A stretch of 64,000 bases of DNA from Symbioplanes lichenis (GTDB lineage Bacteria; Actinomycetota; Actinomycetes; Mycobacteriales; Micromonosporaceae), in assembly GCF_030709675.1 (NCBI RefSeq), contig NZ_JAUZQD010000005.1, positions 434,001-498,000 on the forward strand, in the 5' to 3' direction. A program made the position numbers and the translations under genes. Numbering within the stretch: position 1 is the first letter of the stretch; each line of letters opens with the position of its first letter. This document shows, piece by piece, positions 49,750 to 58,888 of this stretch. The notes below the pieces were generated by a model, which saw only the letters and a list, made by a program, of their open reading frames with translations, had not been told where the DNA came from and searched no databases.

Positions 49750-51315
49750 GTGTCCACGCTGCGTGACCTCGCCGACGAGCACACCGGGCTCGGCCCGGCC
49801 GGCATCGACCACCTGACCCGGCTCGCCGGCGACTGGCAGCTGCTCTCCGACCTGTCCTTCGCCGACCTGCTGCTGTGGGTGCCGGTCCGGGGCGAGCCGG
49901 GGCAGCCGCGGGCCTTCCTCTGCGTCGCCCAGGTGCGCCCGACGACCGCCCCGACGGCCTACCAGGACGACCAGGTCGGCAAGATCGTCGGCGGCCCCGA
50001 GGTGGCGCATCTGGACATCGCCTATGCCCAGGGCCGCATCTGGCGCGAGGGCGACCCCGTCTGGTACGGCGACACCCCCGCCCGCCACGAGGCCATCCCC
50101 GTGCGGATGCGGGTCGACGGGGGCGGCCCCGAGATCATCGGCGTGATCGGGCGGGACACCAACCTCTCCACCGCGCGCACGCCCAGCCAGCTCGAGCTCA
50201 ACTATCTGACCACGGCCGACGACCTGGCCCAGATGGTCGCCGACGGCACCTTCCCGCCCCCGCCGCACCCCGGGGAGACGACCTCCGCGCCCCGCGTCGG
50301 GGACGGGCTGGTGCGCCTCGACGCCTCCGGCAAGGTCACGTACGCGAGCCCGAACGCCCAGAGCGCGTACCGGCGGCTGGGTTTCAATGCCCACCTGGTC
50401 GGCGAGGAGTTGTCGGTGCTCTCCAGCCGGCTGGCCCACGACCCGCTGGAGGGCACGGACGCGAGTGAGCGGGTCAACGCCGCCCTGCGGGGTGAGGCAC
50501 CGCCGCGCATGGAGGTCGAGGCCCGGGGCGCGACGGTGCTCATGCGGTCGCTGCCGCTGATGCCCGCGGGCGTACCCATCGGGGCCCTGGTCCTGGTCCG
50601 CGACGTCACCGAGGTGCGCCGCCGTGACCGCGCCCTGATGACCAAGGACGCGACGATCCGGGAGATCCACCACCGCGTCAAGAACAACCTGCAGACCGTG
50701 GCGGCGCTCCTGCGCCTGCAGGCCCGCCGGGTCGACATCCCCGAGGCGCGGATGGCCCTGCAGGAGTCCGTACGCCGCGTCGCCTCGATCGCGCTCGTCC
50801 ACGAGACGCTGTCGATGTCCGCCGACGCCGACGAGTCGGTCGAGTTCGACGGCATCGTCGACCGCGTGGCCACCGCCGCGACCGAGGTCGCCGCGACCGA
50901 GATCTCCGTGAAGATGCGCCGCGAGGGCACCTTCGGCGTGCTCCCCGCCGAGATCGCCACCTCGCTGGTGATGGTCCTCAACGAGCTGCTCATCAACGCG
51001 GTGGAGCACGGCTTCCCGCCGCCCGACGAGGACGCCGTCGCCCCGGACACCTCCGGCCTCCTCCCGCCCGCTCCCGCCGAGCCGGTCGGCGAGGTCGTGG
51101 TGTCGGCGCACCGGTTCCGCAAGCAGCTGCACGTCACGGTGGCCGACAACGGGCGCGGGCTGCCCGAGGACTTCCGGGCCGAGGCGAGCGGGCGGCTCGG
51201 CCTGCAGATCGTCCGGGCGCTGGCCACCGGCGAGCTGCGCGGCAGCATCGAGCTCCGCAACCGCGCGGGCGGTGGCACCGAGGCCGTGCTGGTCGTCCCC
51301 CTGGCCAAGCGCTAG
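49750..51315 (+). CDS. pdtaS: Sensor histidine kinase PdtaS
   Basis: A 521-residue cytoplasmic kinase with GAF-like (about 1-160) and PAS (about 185-290) sensor domains. A HisKA_2 helix with phospho-acceptor EIHHRVKNNLQTVAALLRLQ (His307/308) and a HATPase domain (N box NELLINAVEHGF, G box DNGRGLPEDF) follow. This order and the HHRVKNNLQ sequence match PdtaS (Rv3220c), which signals to the ANTAR regulator PdtaR and senses copper/NO. An acidic/Pro insert (about 415-440) lies between the ATPase boxes. pdtaR is not in the window. Confidence 0.92.
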   Translation: MSTLRDLADEHTGLGPAGIDHLTRLAGDWQLLSDLSFADLLLWVPVRGEPGQPRAFLCVAQVRPTTAPTAYQDDQVGKIVGGPEVAHLDIAYAQGRIWREGDPVWYGDTPARHEAIPVRMRVDGGGPEIIGVIGRDTNLSTARTPSQLELNYLTTADDLAQMVADGTFPPPPHPGETTSAPRVGDGLVRLDASGKVTYASPNAQSAYRRLGFNAHLVGEELSVLSSRLAHDPLEGTDASERVNAALRGEAPPRMEVEARGATVLMRSLPLMPAGVPIGALVLVRDVTEVRRRDRALMTKDATIREIHHRVKNNLQTVAALLRLQARRVDIPEARMALQESVRRVASIALVHETLSMSADADESVEFDGIVDRVATAATEVAATEISVKMRREGTFGVLPAEIATSLVMVLNELLINAVEHGFPPPDEDAVAPDTSGLLPPAPAEPVGEVVVSAHRFRKQLHVTVADNGRGLPEDFRAEASGRLGLQIVRALATGELRGSIELRNRAGGGTEAVLVVPLAKR

Positions 51316-51324
51316 GGACAGACC

Positions 51325-52239
51325 CTAGTCGAGCGGCGTCAGTTCGACCCGCTTGATCAGCTGCTCGACGGCCTCGCCGCGGCCGGTGCCCAGGCCGTGG
51401 CGGGTCACGTTGAGGGCGCCCGCCGCCGCGCCCGTCCGCAGGGCCTCCTCCATGTCGCCGCCGCGAGCCAGGACGGCGGCCACGCCGGCCGTCATCGAGT
51501 CGCCGGCGCCGCGGTGGTCGACGACTTGCAGGGCGGGCAGCGTGACCAGCAGCGGCTTGTCGTCCACGAGGGCGAGCGCGGGCTGGTCGGCCCGGCTGAT
51601 CAAGACCTGCTCGGCGCCCTCGTCGCGGAGCTTGTGAGCGGCCTCGACCAGCGCCTCGACGCTGTCGTCGGCGGCGCGGCCGTCGTCGAGCAGCTCCTCG
51701 TGGCTGACCTTGACGACGGTGAGACCGCCTGCGAGGGCGGCGTCGAGGTGGTCACCGGAGAGATCGGCGACGACCTTGCTGCCGTGGGCGCCCAGGTCGG
51801 CGGCGAGGCGGCGGTAGACGTCCGGGTCGATCACGTCCGGCCCGGCGGCCCCGCTGAGCAGGCTGACCTCCGATTGGAGGCCCTCGGCGAGGGTGAGCGT
51901 GCAGAGCTCGTCGAGGTCGTGCCGGACCAGGGCGGCACCGGGGTGCTCGGCGATCGTGGAGCGGCTGCCGTCGCGGCGGTCGTGGACGTACCAGCCGCTG
52001 CCCGACTCGCGGGCCACCGGGCGTACGGTCAGGTCCTCCTGCTCCAGGAGCCGGCGGATGATGTCGCCGGTCTCGCCGCCGGCGGTGATGCAGACCGTGA
52101 CCGGGACGCCGAGGGCGACCACCATCCGCGCCTGCCAGATGCCCTGGCTGCCGGGGTGGACGTGCAGCTCCACGTCGCCGGCCTGCTGCTCGATGGTGAC
52201 CGTGAGCTGGGGAGCGGGGGCGAAGACCGTGACCGTCAT
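51325..52239 (-). CDS. PfkB family carbohydrate kinase
   Basis: A 304-residue ribokinase-fold kinase of the 1-phosphofructokinase type. It starts FAPAPQLTVTIE; the sugar site is GGETGDIIRRLL and the catalytic anion-hole/base motif is DHRGAGDSMTAG (Asp near residue 249). ATG 52239. No PTS or sugar operon is adjacent, so the substrate is uncertain. It is convergent with pdtaS with 9 bases between the stops. Confidence 0.87.
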   Translation of the reverse strand: MTVTVFAPAPQLTVTIEQQAGDVELHVHPGSQGIWQARMVVALGVPVTVCITAGGETGDIIRRLLEQEDLTVRPVARESGSGWYVHDRRDGSRSTIAEHPGAALVRHDLDELCTLTLAEGLQSEVSLLSGAAGPDVIDPDVYRRLAADLGAHGSKVVADLSGDHLDAALAGGLTVVKVSHEELLDDGRAADDSVEALVEAAHKLRDEGAEQVLISRADQPALALVDDKPLLVTLPALQVVDHRGAGDSMTAGVAAVLARGGDMEEALRTGAAAGALNVTRHGLGTGRGEAVEQLIKRVELTPLD

Positions 52240-52299
52240 GCCACGGAGAGTTGCCCCGCATGTCCGGGGTACAACCTGAGACGTTCCTGAGCGTGCTGG

Positions 52300-53649
52300 T
52301 CAGGAGCGGACGAAGAGGGCGATCGTGAAGCCCTCGATCCGCGTCACCTGCAGCTGCCGGTACGAGCGGGCGAGCACCGCCTGCGTCGCGGTCGTCAGCT
52401 GGTCGGTCACGCCTGCGCGGCGGCCGGTCTCGAGGTTGTCGGCGCTGAGCGTCCAGACCCGGTCCGCCGTGAGGCAGGCGGCGGGGTCCGGGCACTCGGT
52501 CGCCCACAGGGAGTCGTTCTCCTCCGGGCCGGCCACGCGCAGCGCGTCGTCGGGCAGGTCGTTCCCCAGGTAGTAGCGCAGCCCGATGTCGGTGAACTGC
52601 CAGCCGTCGCGCGGGGCGTAGACGATCGCGTCTCCCTCCCGCGCCCCGGCGTGGATCACGGCGGCCGCCCCGCGATAGTCGAAGGGCGAGTGCGTGCGGC
52701 GGATGTCGTTCTGGACCGGCAGCCCGATCAGGGCCAGGACGATCAGGACCACCAGCGCCGGTACGGGCCGGAGCAGCGCGAGTCCTCGCCCGGCGAGCGC
52801 CACGAGCAGCGGCACCACGAAGAGCAGGTAGCGCCCCACGAACATGGGCGTGATCAGCTGGTCGACGGCGAACAGGACGAGTACGGGCAGCACAGCTGTC
52901 AGCAGCAGTCGCCGGTGTGACGCGACGACCGCCAGCGCGCAGACAGCACCGCCGAGGACCCCGGACAGAAACAGTGTCTCCGGAAAGTTGGCCAGGGTCG
53001 TCAAGTCGGCGCGGGACAGCCAGTCGAGTTGCCGGTCGCGCTGCCCGAGGCCGAGCAGAGTGAACGGGACGACGACCGCCACAGCGGGCAACACGGCGGC
53101 GAGCCAGGCCTTCTTGCGGCCCGCGTGGCCTAGAAGGATCAGCAGGGCGAGCTGGTGGGCGAGACCCAGGGCGGCGACGCTGAGCCCGTACGCGGTCCAG
53201 CCGCCTTTGTCCCGCGCCCGGAGCAGCAGCAGGGTGGCCAGGGCCGCGAAGCACATGGCGAGGGCGTAGCCGCGCGCCTCCTGCGCGTACCGGGAGATGA
53301 CCGGGAGCACCGCGAAGAGCAAGCCGGCGAGCAGGGCCGGGAAGGGTCCCCACAGGCGCCGGGCCAGCAGCGCGGTGCACGCGGCGGCGGCGGTCATCGC
53401 GACCAGTGACGGCAGCCGCAGGGCCACCGGCGAGTCGCCGACGAGGGCGATCGTGCCGTGCACGAGCAGGTAGTACGGCACGGTGACGCCGTCGATGTGC
53501 TGCCCGAGCGCGAAGATCTCGGGTACGGGCCGCCGGGCCGCACTCCACGTGGCCAGCTCGTCGCGCCACAGCTGCGGAGTGGCTGCCTGGTACGCCGTGA
53601 CAAGCGCCGTCAGGACGGCGGGCGCCAGCCAGCACAGGTTCCTCCGCAC
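52300..53649 (-). CDS. Glycosyltransferase-39-like membrane protein (paralog 1)
   Basis: A 449-residue polytopic protein with about ten transmembrane helices. The first periplasmic loop holds RDELATWSAARRPV, with the acidic pair typical of GT-C enzymes such as PMT/ArnT (GT39/GT83). RYAQEARGYALAM is also characteristic. The C-terminal about 130 residues are soluble and extracytoplasmic. GTG 53649 follows GGAGG-like bases poorly. It is a tandem paralog of the next gene (same RYAQ-ARGY and TDRVW signatures). It probably transfers a lipid-linked sugar. Confidence 0.82.
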   Translation of the reverse strand: MRRNLCWLAPAVLTALVTAYQAATPQLWRDELATWSAARRPVPEIFALGQHIDGVTVPYYLLVHGTIALVGDSPVALRLPSLVAMTAAAACTALLARRLWGPFPALLAGLLFAVLPVISRYAQEARGYALAMCFAALATLLLLRARDKGGWTAYGLSVAALGLAHQLALLILLGHAGRKKAWLAAVLPAVAVVVPFTLLGLGQRDRQLDWLSRADLTTLANFPETLFLSGVLGGAVCALAVVASHRRLLLTAVLPVLVLFAVDQLITPMFVGRYLLFVVPLLVALAGRGLALLRPVPALVVLIVLALIGLPVQNDIRRTHSPFDYRGAAAVIHAGAREGDAIVYAPRDGWQFTDIGLRYYLGNDLPDDALRVAGPEENDSLWATECPDPAACLTADRVWTLSADNLETGRRAGVTDQLTTATQAVLARSYRQLQVTRIEGFTIALFVRS

Positions 53650-53678
53650 CGATCCAGGCTGGCAGGATTTCCTGTGTC

Positions 53679-55142
53679 CTACGGCACCTTGCGCTCGTAC
53701 AACGCGATCGTGCCCAGGGGTAGCAGCCAGTAGCCGGTCCGCTTGTACTCGGCCTTGAACTTGGCCCGCAGCTCGTCGCCCGCGTTGGACATCGGGTCGC
53801 CGGCCTGGCGCGCGCCGACGTACCAGACGCGGTCGGTGGTGAAGCAGGTCAGCCCGGGGCACTCGACGCCGTCCAGCCCGCCCGCCTCGGCCGCGGGCTC
53901 GCGCAGCAGCAGGTCGTCCGGCTTGACGGCGCTGTCCCGCAGCTCGTAGTCGAGCCCGGCGCGCAGCGACCACGTGCCGATCCGGCCGTAGACGACCCCG
54001 TCGCCCGGCTGGAGCCGCGACTGCACGATCGCCGCCGCTTTCCGGAAGTCCATGCCGCCGTGCGACGCGGGACCGCGGAAGGTCTGCTGCATCTCGAAGC
54101 CCATGGCGGCAATCAAGATCAAAGCCGCGACGGTACGCCACCGGAGCCCCCGCAACGCGACAGCGGCCAGCAGGGCGAGCGGCGCGATGACGAAGAGCAC
54201 GTACCGGGGGACCCAGAGCGGTGACGTGACGAACGAGACCGCGATGAGCAGGATCGGCGGGATCGCGGCCAGCGCCCCGAGCTCGCCCGGCAGTGCCGGC
54301 CGTTCCCATCGGGCGGCGAGGGCGAGGCCGATCACGAGCAGCCCGGCCGCCGGCGCCCCGAAGATCATGCCGGGCGCGATGAGCACCTGGTGCAGGTCGA
54401 GCGGCGCGATCCACTCGAGCTGGGTGCCGCGCTGGGTGAGACCGAGATAGATCAGCGGCGAGACGAGGAGCAGCGCGGCGGCGACCATGACGGCCCACCG
54501 GATCGGGACCCGGGCGTCGCGCCGGCGCAGCGCGACCGTGACCACGTGACCCGCGAGGACAAGGAAACCGATCATGTGCGTGGCGCCGAGCAGGGTCAGG
54601 GCGGCCCCGTAGGCGGCCCAGCGCCACCAGGTGGGGCGCTCGACGGCCACGTACAGGAGGAGGGTGGCCAGGACCGCGAAGAAGAAGGCGATCCCGTACG
54701 CCCGGGCGTCCTGGGCATAGCGGGAGAGCTGGGGCACGGCGGCGACGATCAGCCCCGCGGTGAGGCCGGTCCCGGGTCCGAAGAGTCGCCGGCCCAGCTC
54801 CCCGACCAGCCCCGTGCCCAGCACGACGGCGATGAGCGACGGGAGCCTGATCGTCCCCACGGCGTCGCCGAACGCGGCGGTCCAGAAGTGGGTGAAGAGG
54901 TAGTAGGGGGCGATGACGCCGTCCATGTTCCCGGCGAAGTCGAGGATCTGGGCGGGCGTGCGCATGGCCGCCGACCAGGTCGCGTGCTCGTCCCAGCCGA
55001 GCGCCGGGCGGGACAGCCCGATCCCGCCCACCACGGCCATCGCGATTGCCGGGAGCAGCCACGGGTAGACCAGGGACCACCGGCGTGGGGTCGGCAGCTC
55101 GGGCGCGGCCGGCTCGGCCTTGATCAGGGTGGTCGCGGTCAC
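53679..55142 (-). CDS. Glycosyltransferase-39-like membrane protein (paralog 2)
   Basis: A 487-residue polytopic GT-C-type protein that shares layout with its downstream paralog: GWDEHATWSAAMRTP in the first loop, LSRYAQDARAYGIAF, about ten helices, and a soluble tail with FTTDRVWYVG. The N-terminal about 25 residues are a cytoplasmic extension. Both genes lie in the same direction 29 bases apart and are probably one operon produced by duplication. The promoter region is shared with the divergent sulfur operon. Confidence 0.83.
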   Translation of the reverse strand: MTATTLIKAEPAAPELPTPRRWSLVYPWLLPAIAMAVVGGIGLSRPALGWDEHATWSAAMRTPAQILDFAGNMDGVIAPYYLFTHFWTAAFGDAVGTIRLPSLIAVVLGTGLVGELGRRLFGPGTGLTAGLIVAAVPQLSRYAQDARAYGIAFFFAVLATLLLYVAVERPTWWRWAAYGAALTLLGATHMIGFLVLAGHVVTVALRRRDARVPIRWAVMVAAALLLVSPLIYLGLTQRGTQLEWIAPLDLHQVLIAPGMIFGAPAAGLLVIGLALAARWERPALPGELGALAAIPPILLIAVSFVTSPLWVPRYVLFVIAPLALLAAVALRGLRWRTVAALILIAAMGFEMQQTFRGPASHGGMDFRKAAAIVQSRLQPGDGVVYGRIGTWSLRAGLDYELRDSAVKPDDLLLREPAAEAGGLDGVECPGLTCFTTDRVWYVGARQAGDPMSNAGDELRAKFKAEYKRTGYWLLPLGTIALYERKVP

Positions 55143-55286
55143 GGTGTCCGGTTGTACCGGGGGCGCCTTAATTCATCGGGCCCGATGGGCGGCCGGAAGG
55201 TGAACGAACGGAGCGTGGCTGCCGCCACACTCCCGGAATCTGGACCCCTCTGGCCGAGAATGCTTTCCCGTGAGAGGCTTGCCGAC

Positions 55287-55373
55287 ATGACCGCTGCAGT
55301 TGACCGCCGCTTCGTGGCCCGGCGCCACGTGGATTACGGCCGTGTCCGCAGCGCGATGTGTCCGGCTTCCTGA
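55287..55373 (+). CDS. Cys-containing leader peptide of the sulfur operon
   Basis: A 28-residue ORF, MTAAVDRRFVARRHVDYGR then VRSAMCPAS, located 117 bases before the sulfite reductase gene. The RRHVD--RV-SA-C pattern with one cysteine codon near the end is that of the putative leader peptides found upstream of actinobacterial sulfur-assimilation operons. Stalling on Cys or folding of the leader mRNA could regulate the operon according to cysteine supply. The mechanism is inference. Confidence 0.75.
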   Translation: MTAAVDRRFVARRHVDYGRVRSAMCPAS

Positions 55374-55489
55374 CGCCGCCCGATCGCTTTCCGGGCGCGC
55401 GAGACGCGCCGGCACCCACCTGACACTGATGTCGCGGGACCAGCCGTGCATGTCGTCGCGTGCCCTCGATTACTCGGAGGAACGCCGAC

Positions 55490-57181
55490 ATGGCGCCCAG
55501 CAACACTCCCGCGGCCCCCGCCGCCCGCCCCCGCAAGGCGCGAGGCGAGGGACAGTGGGCGCTCGGACACCGTGAGCCGCTGAACCCCAACGAGCGGATC
55601 AAGAAGGACGACAACCCGCTCAACGTCCGGGCGCGGATCGAGAACATCTACGCCCACACCGGCTTCGCGGGGATCGACCCGCAGGACCTGCGCGGACGTT
55701 TCCGCTGGTGGGGCCTCTACACCCAGCGCAAGGCGGGCATCGACGGCGGCCGCACGGCCGTGCTCGAGCCGCACGAGCTGGAGGACGAGTTCTTCATGCT
55801 CCGCGTCCGCATCGACGGCGGCGCGCTGACCGTCGCCCAGCTGCGCACGATCGCGGAGATCTCGACCGAGTTCGGCCGGGACAGCGCCGACCTCACCGAC
55901 CGGCAGAACATCCAGCTGCACTGGATCCGCGTCGAGGACATGCCGGAGATCTGGCGCCGGCTCGAGGCGGTCGGCCTGGAGACCACCGAGGCGTGCGGCG
56001 ACTGCCCGCGCGTCGTGCTCGGCAGTCCCGTCGCCGGCGTCTCGCCCGACGAGGTCCTCGACCCGCAGCCGGCCATCGACACCATCGTCGAGCGGTACGT
56101 GGGTGACCCGCGCTACTCCAACCTGCCGCGCAAGTTCAAGACGACGATCTCGTGGCTGGCCGACACGCCCTACGAGACCAACGACATCGCGCTGGTCGGC
56201 GTCGAGCACCCGCAGCACGGCCCCGGCTTCGACCTCTGGGTCGGCGGCGGCCTCTCCACCAACCCCCGGCTGGCCGAGCGGCTGGGCGTGTGGGTGCCGC
56301 TGGAGGACATCCCGGACGTCTGGGAGGGCGTGGTCGGGATCTTCCGCGACTACGGCTACCGGCGGCTGCGCAACCGGGCCCGGCTGAAGTTCCTGCTGGC
56401 CGACTGGGGCGTCGCGAAGTTCCGCGAGGTGCTCGAGAAGGAGTACCTGGGCCGGGCGCTCATCGACGGGCCGGCACCCGTGCTGCCCGCGAAGCCGATC
56501 GATCACATCGGCGTGCACAAGCAGAGGGACGGCCGCAACTACGTCGGTGCCGCCCCGGTCGTCGGCCGCTCCTCCGGGACGCAGCTCGGCAAGCTGGCGG
56601 ACCTCGTCGCGGCGCACGGGTCGGATCGGGTGCGGCTGACGCCGTACCAGAAGCTGTTGGTCCTGGACATCGCCGACGACCAGGTCGAACCCTTCGTCGC
56701 GGGCCTGCGCGGCATCGGGCTGGAGGCCCGGCCGTCGGCCTGGCGCCGCGGCACGATGGCCTGCACCGGCATCGAATACTGCAAGCTCGCCATCGTCGAG
56801 ACCAAGGCGCGCGGCGAGGAGCTCGTCGCCCGGCTCGAGGAGCGGCTGCGCGACTTCGACGCCGACATCTCCATCCACATCAACGGCTGCCCGAACGCCT
56901 GCGCCCGCACCCAGGTCGCCGACATCGGACTCAAGGGTCAGCTGGTCATGAACGCCCACGGCGAGCAGGTGGAGGGCTTCCAGGTCCACCTCGGCGGCGG
57001 GCTCGGCATGGCACAGGGCCAGACCGCCGGCTTCGGCCGCAAGCTGCGGGGGCTCAAGGCCACCGCGGAGGAGCTTCCCGAGTACGTCGAGAGGCTCGCT
57101 CTTCGCTACCTGGAGGGGCGCACGGACGGCGAGACCTTCGCCGACTGGGTCGTCCGGGCTGATGAGGAGTTGCTGAAATGA
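55490..57181 (+). CDS. sir: Ferredoxin-dependent sulfite reductase
   Basis: A 563-residue siroheme/4Fe-4S enzyme that reduces sulfite to sulfide. The duplicated ferrite-reductase halves are present. Cluster and siroheme ligands are Cys425 and Cys431 (ACTGIEYCKLA) and Cys467 and Cys471 (NGCPNACAR). The substrate arginines in DLTDRQNIQLHW support sulfite/nitrite reductase. Operon context with APS reductase and sirohydrochlorin chelatase identifies it as sulfite rather than nitrite reductase. ATG 55490 follows CGGAGGAAC. Often labelled nirA/sirA. Confidence 0.94.
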   Translation: MAPSNTPAAPAARPRKARGEGQWALGHREPLNPNERIKKDDNPLNVRARIENIYAHTGFAGIDPQDLRGRFRWWGLYTQRKAGIDGGRTAVLEPHELEDEFFMLRVRIDGGALTVAQLRTIAEISTEFGRDSADLTDRQNIQLHWIRVEDMPEIWRRLEAVGLETTEACGDCPRVVLGSPVAGVSPDEVLDPQPAIDTIVERYVGDPRYSNLPRKFKTTISWLADTPYETNDIALVGVEHPQHGPGFDLWVGGGLSTNPRLAERLGVWVPLEDIPDVWEGVVGIFRDYGYRRLRNRARLKFLLADWGVAKFREVLEKEYLGRALIDGPAPVLPAKPIDHIGVHKQRDGRNYVGAAPVVGRSSGTQLGKLADLVAAHGSDRVRLTPYQKLLVLDIADDQVEPFVAGLRGIGLEARPSAWRRGTMACTGIEYCKLAIVETKARGEELVARLEERLRDFDADISIHINGCPNACARTQVADIGLKGQLVMNAHGEQVEGFQVHLGGGLGMAQGQTAGFGRKLRGLKATAEELPEYVERLALRYLEGRTDGETFADWVVRADEELLK

Positions 57182-57336
57182 GTGACGCCAGATCCACTCC
57201 GCTGTACTGCCCCTACTGCGGCGACGAGGACCTCTATCCGAACGAGGCTTCGCACGGGGCGTGGGAGTGCCACTCCTGTGCCCGTGTCTTCACCGTCAAG
57301 TTCAACGGGTTGCTGTCCAAGGGAGTGAACCGATGA
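57178..57336 (+). CDS. Small zinc-ribbon protein of the sulfur operon
   Basis: A 52-residue protein with CPYCGDEDLYP and WECHSCARVFTVKF, two CxxC knuckles of a zinc ribbon. Its start overlaps the sulfite reductase stop (ATGA) and its stop overlaps the cysH start (ATGA), so it is translationally coupled on both sides. Similar small genes occupy this place in Streptomyces sulfur operons. It could assist the reductases; function unproven. Confidence 0.85.
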   Translation: MSDARSTPLYCPYCGDEDLYPNEASHGAWECHSCARVFTVKFNGLLSKGVNR

Positions 57337-58082
57337 TCGTCGCTCAAGACCTCGGCCTGGTGTCGCTGAGCGCGCCGGTTGCTGCCGGCCGCCGTACCGC
57401 TGCTGAATTGCAGTCGCTGGCTCTTGAAGGCGCTTCGTTGCTGGCCGACGCGCCGGCCGAGGAGATCGCGCGCTGGGCCGCGTCGACGTTCGGCTCGCGG
57501 TTCTGTGTGACCAGCTCCATGGCCGACGCCGTCGTCGCCCACCTCTTCTCGCGGGTCGCCCCCGGCGTGGACGTCGTGTTCCTCGACACGGGGCTGCACT
57601 TCCCCGAGACGCTCAAGGTGCGCGACATCGTCGCCACGACCATGAACGTCAACGTACGGTCGATCCGCCCGCGGATGACGGTCGGCCAGCAGGACGGGGA
57701 GTTCGGGCCGCGCCTCTTCGCCCGCAGCCCCGACGAGTGCTGCTTCCTGCGCAAGGTCGAGCCGCTCGAGCGGGCCCTGTCCGATTACGACTCCTGGGCC
57801 ACCGGGCTGCGCCGCGACGAGTCGCCGACCCGCGCCAACACGCCCGTCGTCGCCTTCGACGCCAAGAAGGGCAAGGTCAAGGTCAACCCGATCGCGGCGT
57901 GGACCCAGTCCGACGTGGACTCGTACATCGCGCGCTGGAACGTGCCGGTCAACGAGCTCTTCAAGAAGGGGTACGGGTCGATCGGCTGCTGGCCGTGCAC
58001 CCGCCGTACCAAGGCCGGGGAGGACCCACGCGCCGGCCGCTGGGCGATGTTCGAGAAGACCGAATGCGGCCTCCACGTCTAG
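57333..58082 (+). CDS. cysH: Adenylylsulfate (APS) reductase
   Basis: A 249-residue thioredoxin-dependent reductase of sulfate assimilation. Four cysteines for a [4Fe-4S] cluster (Cys136/Cys137 in DECCFLRK, Cys219/Cys222 in IGCWPCTRR) show that it is APS- rather than PAPS-specific. The active-site cysteine is Cys245 in KTECGLHV. The PP-loop-like SSMADAVVAHL binds nucleotide. ATG 57333 is coupled to the zinc-ribbon gene. Confidence 0.94.
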   Translation: MIVAQDLGLVSLSAPVAAGRRTAAELQSLALEGASLLADAPAEEIARWAASTFGSRFCVTSSMADAVVAHLFSRVAPGVDVVFLDTGLHFPETLKVRDIVATTMNVNVRSIRPRMTVGQQDGEFGPRLFARSPDECCFLRKVEPLERALSDYDSWATGLRRDESPTRANTPVVAFDAKKGKVKVNPIAAWTQSDVDSYIARWNVPVNELFKKGYGSIGCWPCTRRTKAGEDPRAGRWAMFEKTECGLHV

Positions 58083-58888
58083 CCGTCACGCTCGTTGCCC
58101 ACGGGTCGCGTGATCCGCGGGCGGCGCAGGCGACCGAGGCGCTCGCCCGGGCCGTCGGGGCGCTGCACCCGGCGTGGGACGTGCGGGCGTCGTACCTTGA
58201 TCACAGCGTGCCCCGGCCGCGTCAGGTGCTCGCCTCCTTCGCCGCCGCCGGACACCGGCGCGCCGTGCTGGTGCCGCTGTTGCTGACGGCCGCCTTCCAC
58301 GGGCGGGTGGATGTGCCGGCGGAGATCGCGGCGGCGCCGGCTTCGCTCGACGTGGCGCTGGCTGACGTGCTCGGTCCGGTTGGTGGCGTGGTGCCGTCGC
58401 TTCTGCTCGACGGTCTGATCACCCGGCTGGGTGACGCTGGTCCCTCCGGCTGGCTGGGTGACGCTGGTCCCTCCAGCTGGCTGGGTGACGCTGCTCCCTC
58501 CTGCTGGCTCGGTGACGCTGGTCTTGACGGCGTTGTGCTGGCTGCTGCGGGGACGCGGGATGCCGGGGCGCGGGAGACGGTGGCTGCGGCCGCTGCGGCG
58601 CTCGGAGATCGTCTGGGCGTGCCGTGCCGGGTCGCCTATGCTTCCGCCGCGCCGCCGGTGTCCGGTGATGCCGTGCGCTCGTTGCGGGCCGCTGGGTGCC
58701 GGCGGATCGCCTTGGCGTCCTATTTCCTCGCACCCGGGCTGTTGTGGGACGCGACGGTGGCCTCGGCGTCGGACGCGGGCGTGTCGTACGTGGCTTCGCC
58801 GCTCACCGACACGCCGGCGCTGGTGTCGCTCGTTGCCGCGCGGGTGCTGGCGGCGGTGGCCCGGCCGGCGGCTGTGCCCGCGGCCTGA
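58064..58888 (+). CDS. Sirohydrochlorin chelatase-like protein (CbiX/SirB)
   Basis: A 274-residue two-domain CbiX-type protein that inserts Fe into sirohydrochlorin for siroheme, as needed by the sulfite reductase. It begins LAVTLVAHGSRDPRA with the catalytic His, and VPLLLTAAFHGRVDVP has the second His. Between the two halves (about residues 118-152) lies an insert of GDAGPSGWL-type repeats from a 27-bp tandem repeat. The second half has lost the canonical HGS (it reads AAAGTRD). ATG 58064 overlaps cysH by 19 bases. Confidence 0.88.
   Translation: MRPPRLAVTLVAHGSRDPRAAQATEALARAVGALHPAWDVRASYLDHSVPRPRQVLASFAAAGHRRAVLVPLLLTAAFHGRVDVPAEIAAAPASLDVALADVLGPVGGVVPSLLLDGLITRLGDAGPSGWLGDAGPSSWLGDAAPSCWLGDAGLDGVVLAAAGTRDAGARETVAAAAAALGDRLGVPCRVAYASAAPPVSGDAVRSLRAAGCRRIALASYFLAPGLLWDATVASASDAGVSYVASPLTDTPALVSLVAARVLAAVARPAAVPAA
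58431..58524. repeat. 27-bp tandem repeat inside chelatase gene
   Basis: GGTGACGCTGGTCCCTCC and variants start at 58431, 58458, 58485 and 58512. The repeat is in frame and encodes GDAGPSGWL, GDAGPSSWL, GDAAPSCWL and GDAGL. Confidence 0.85.
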
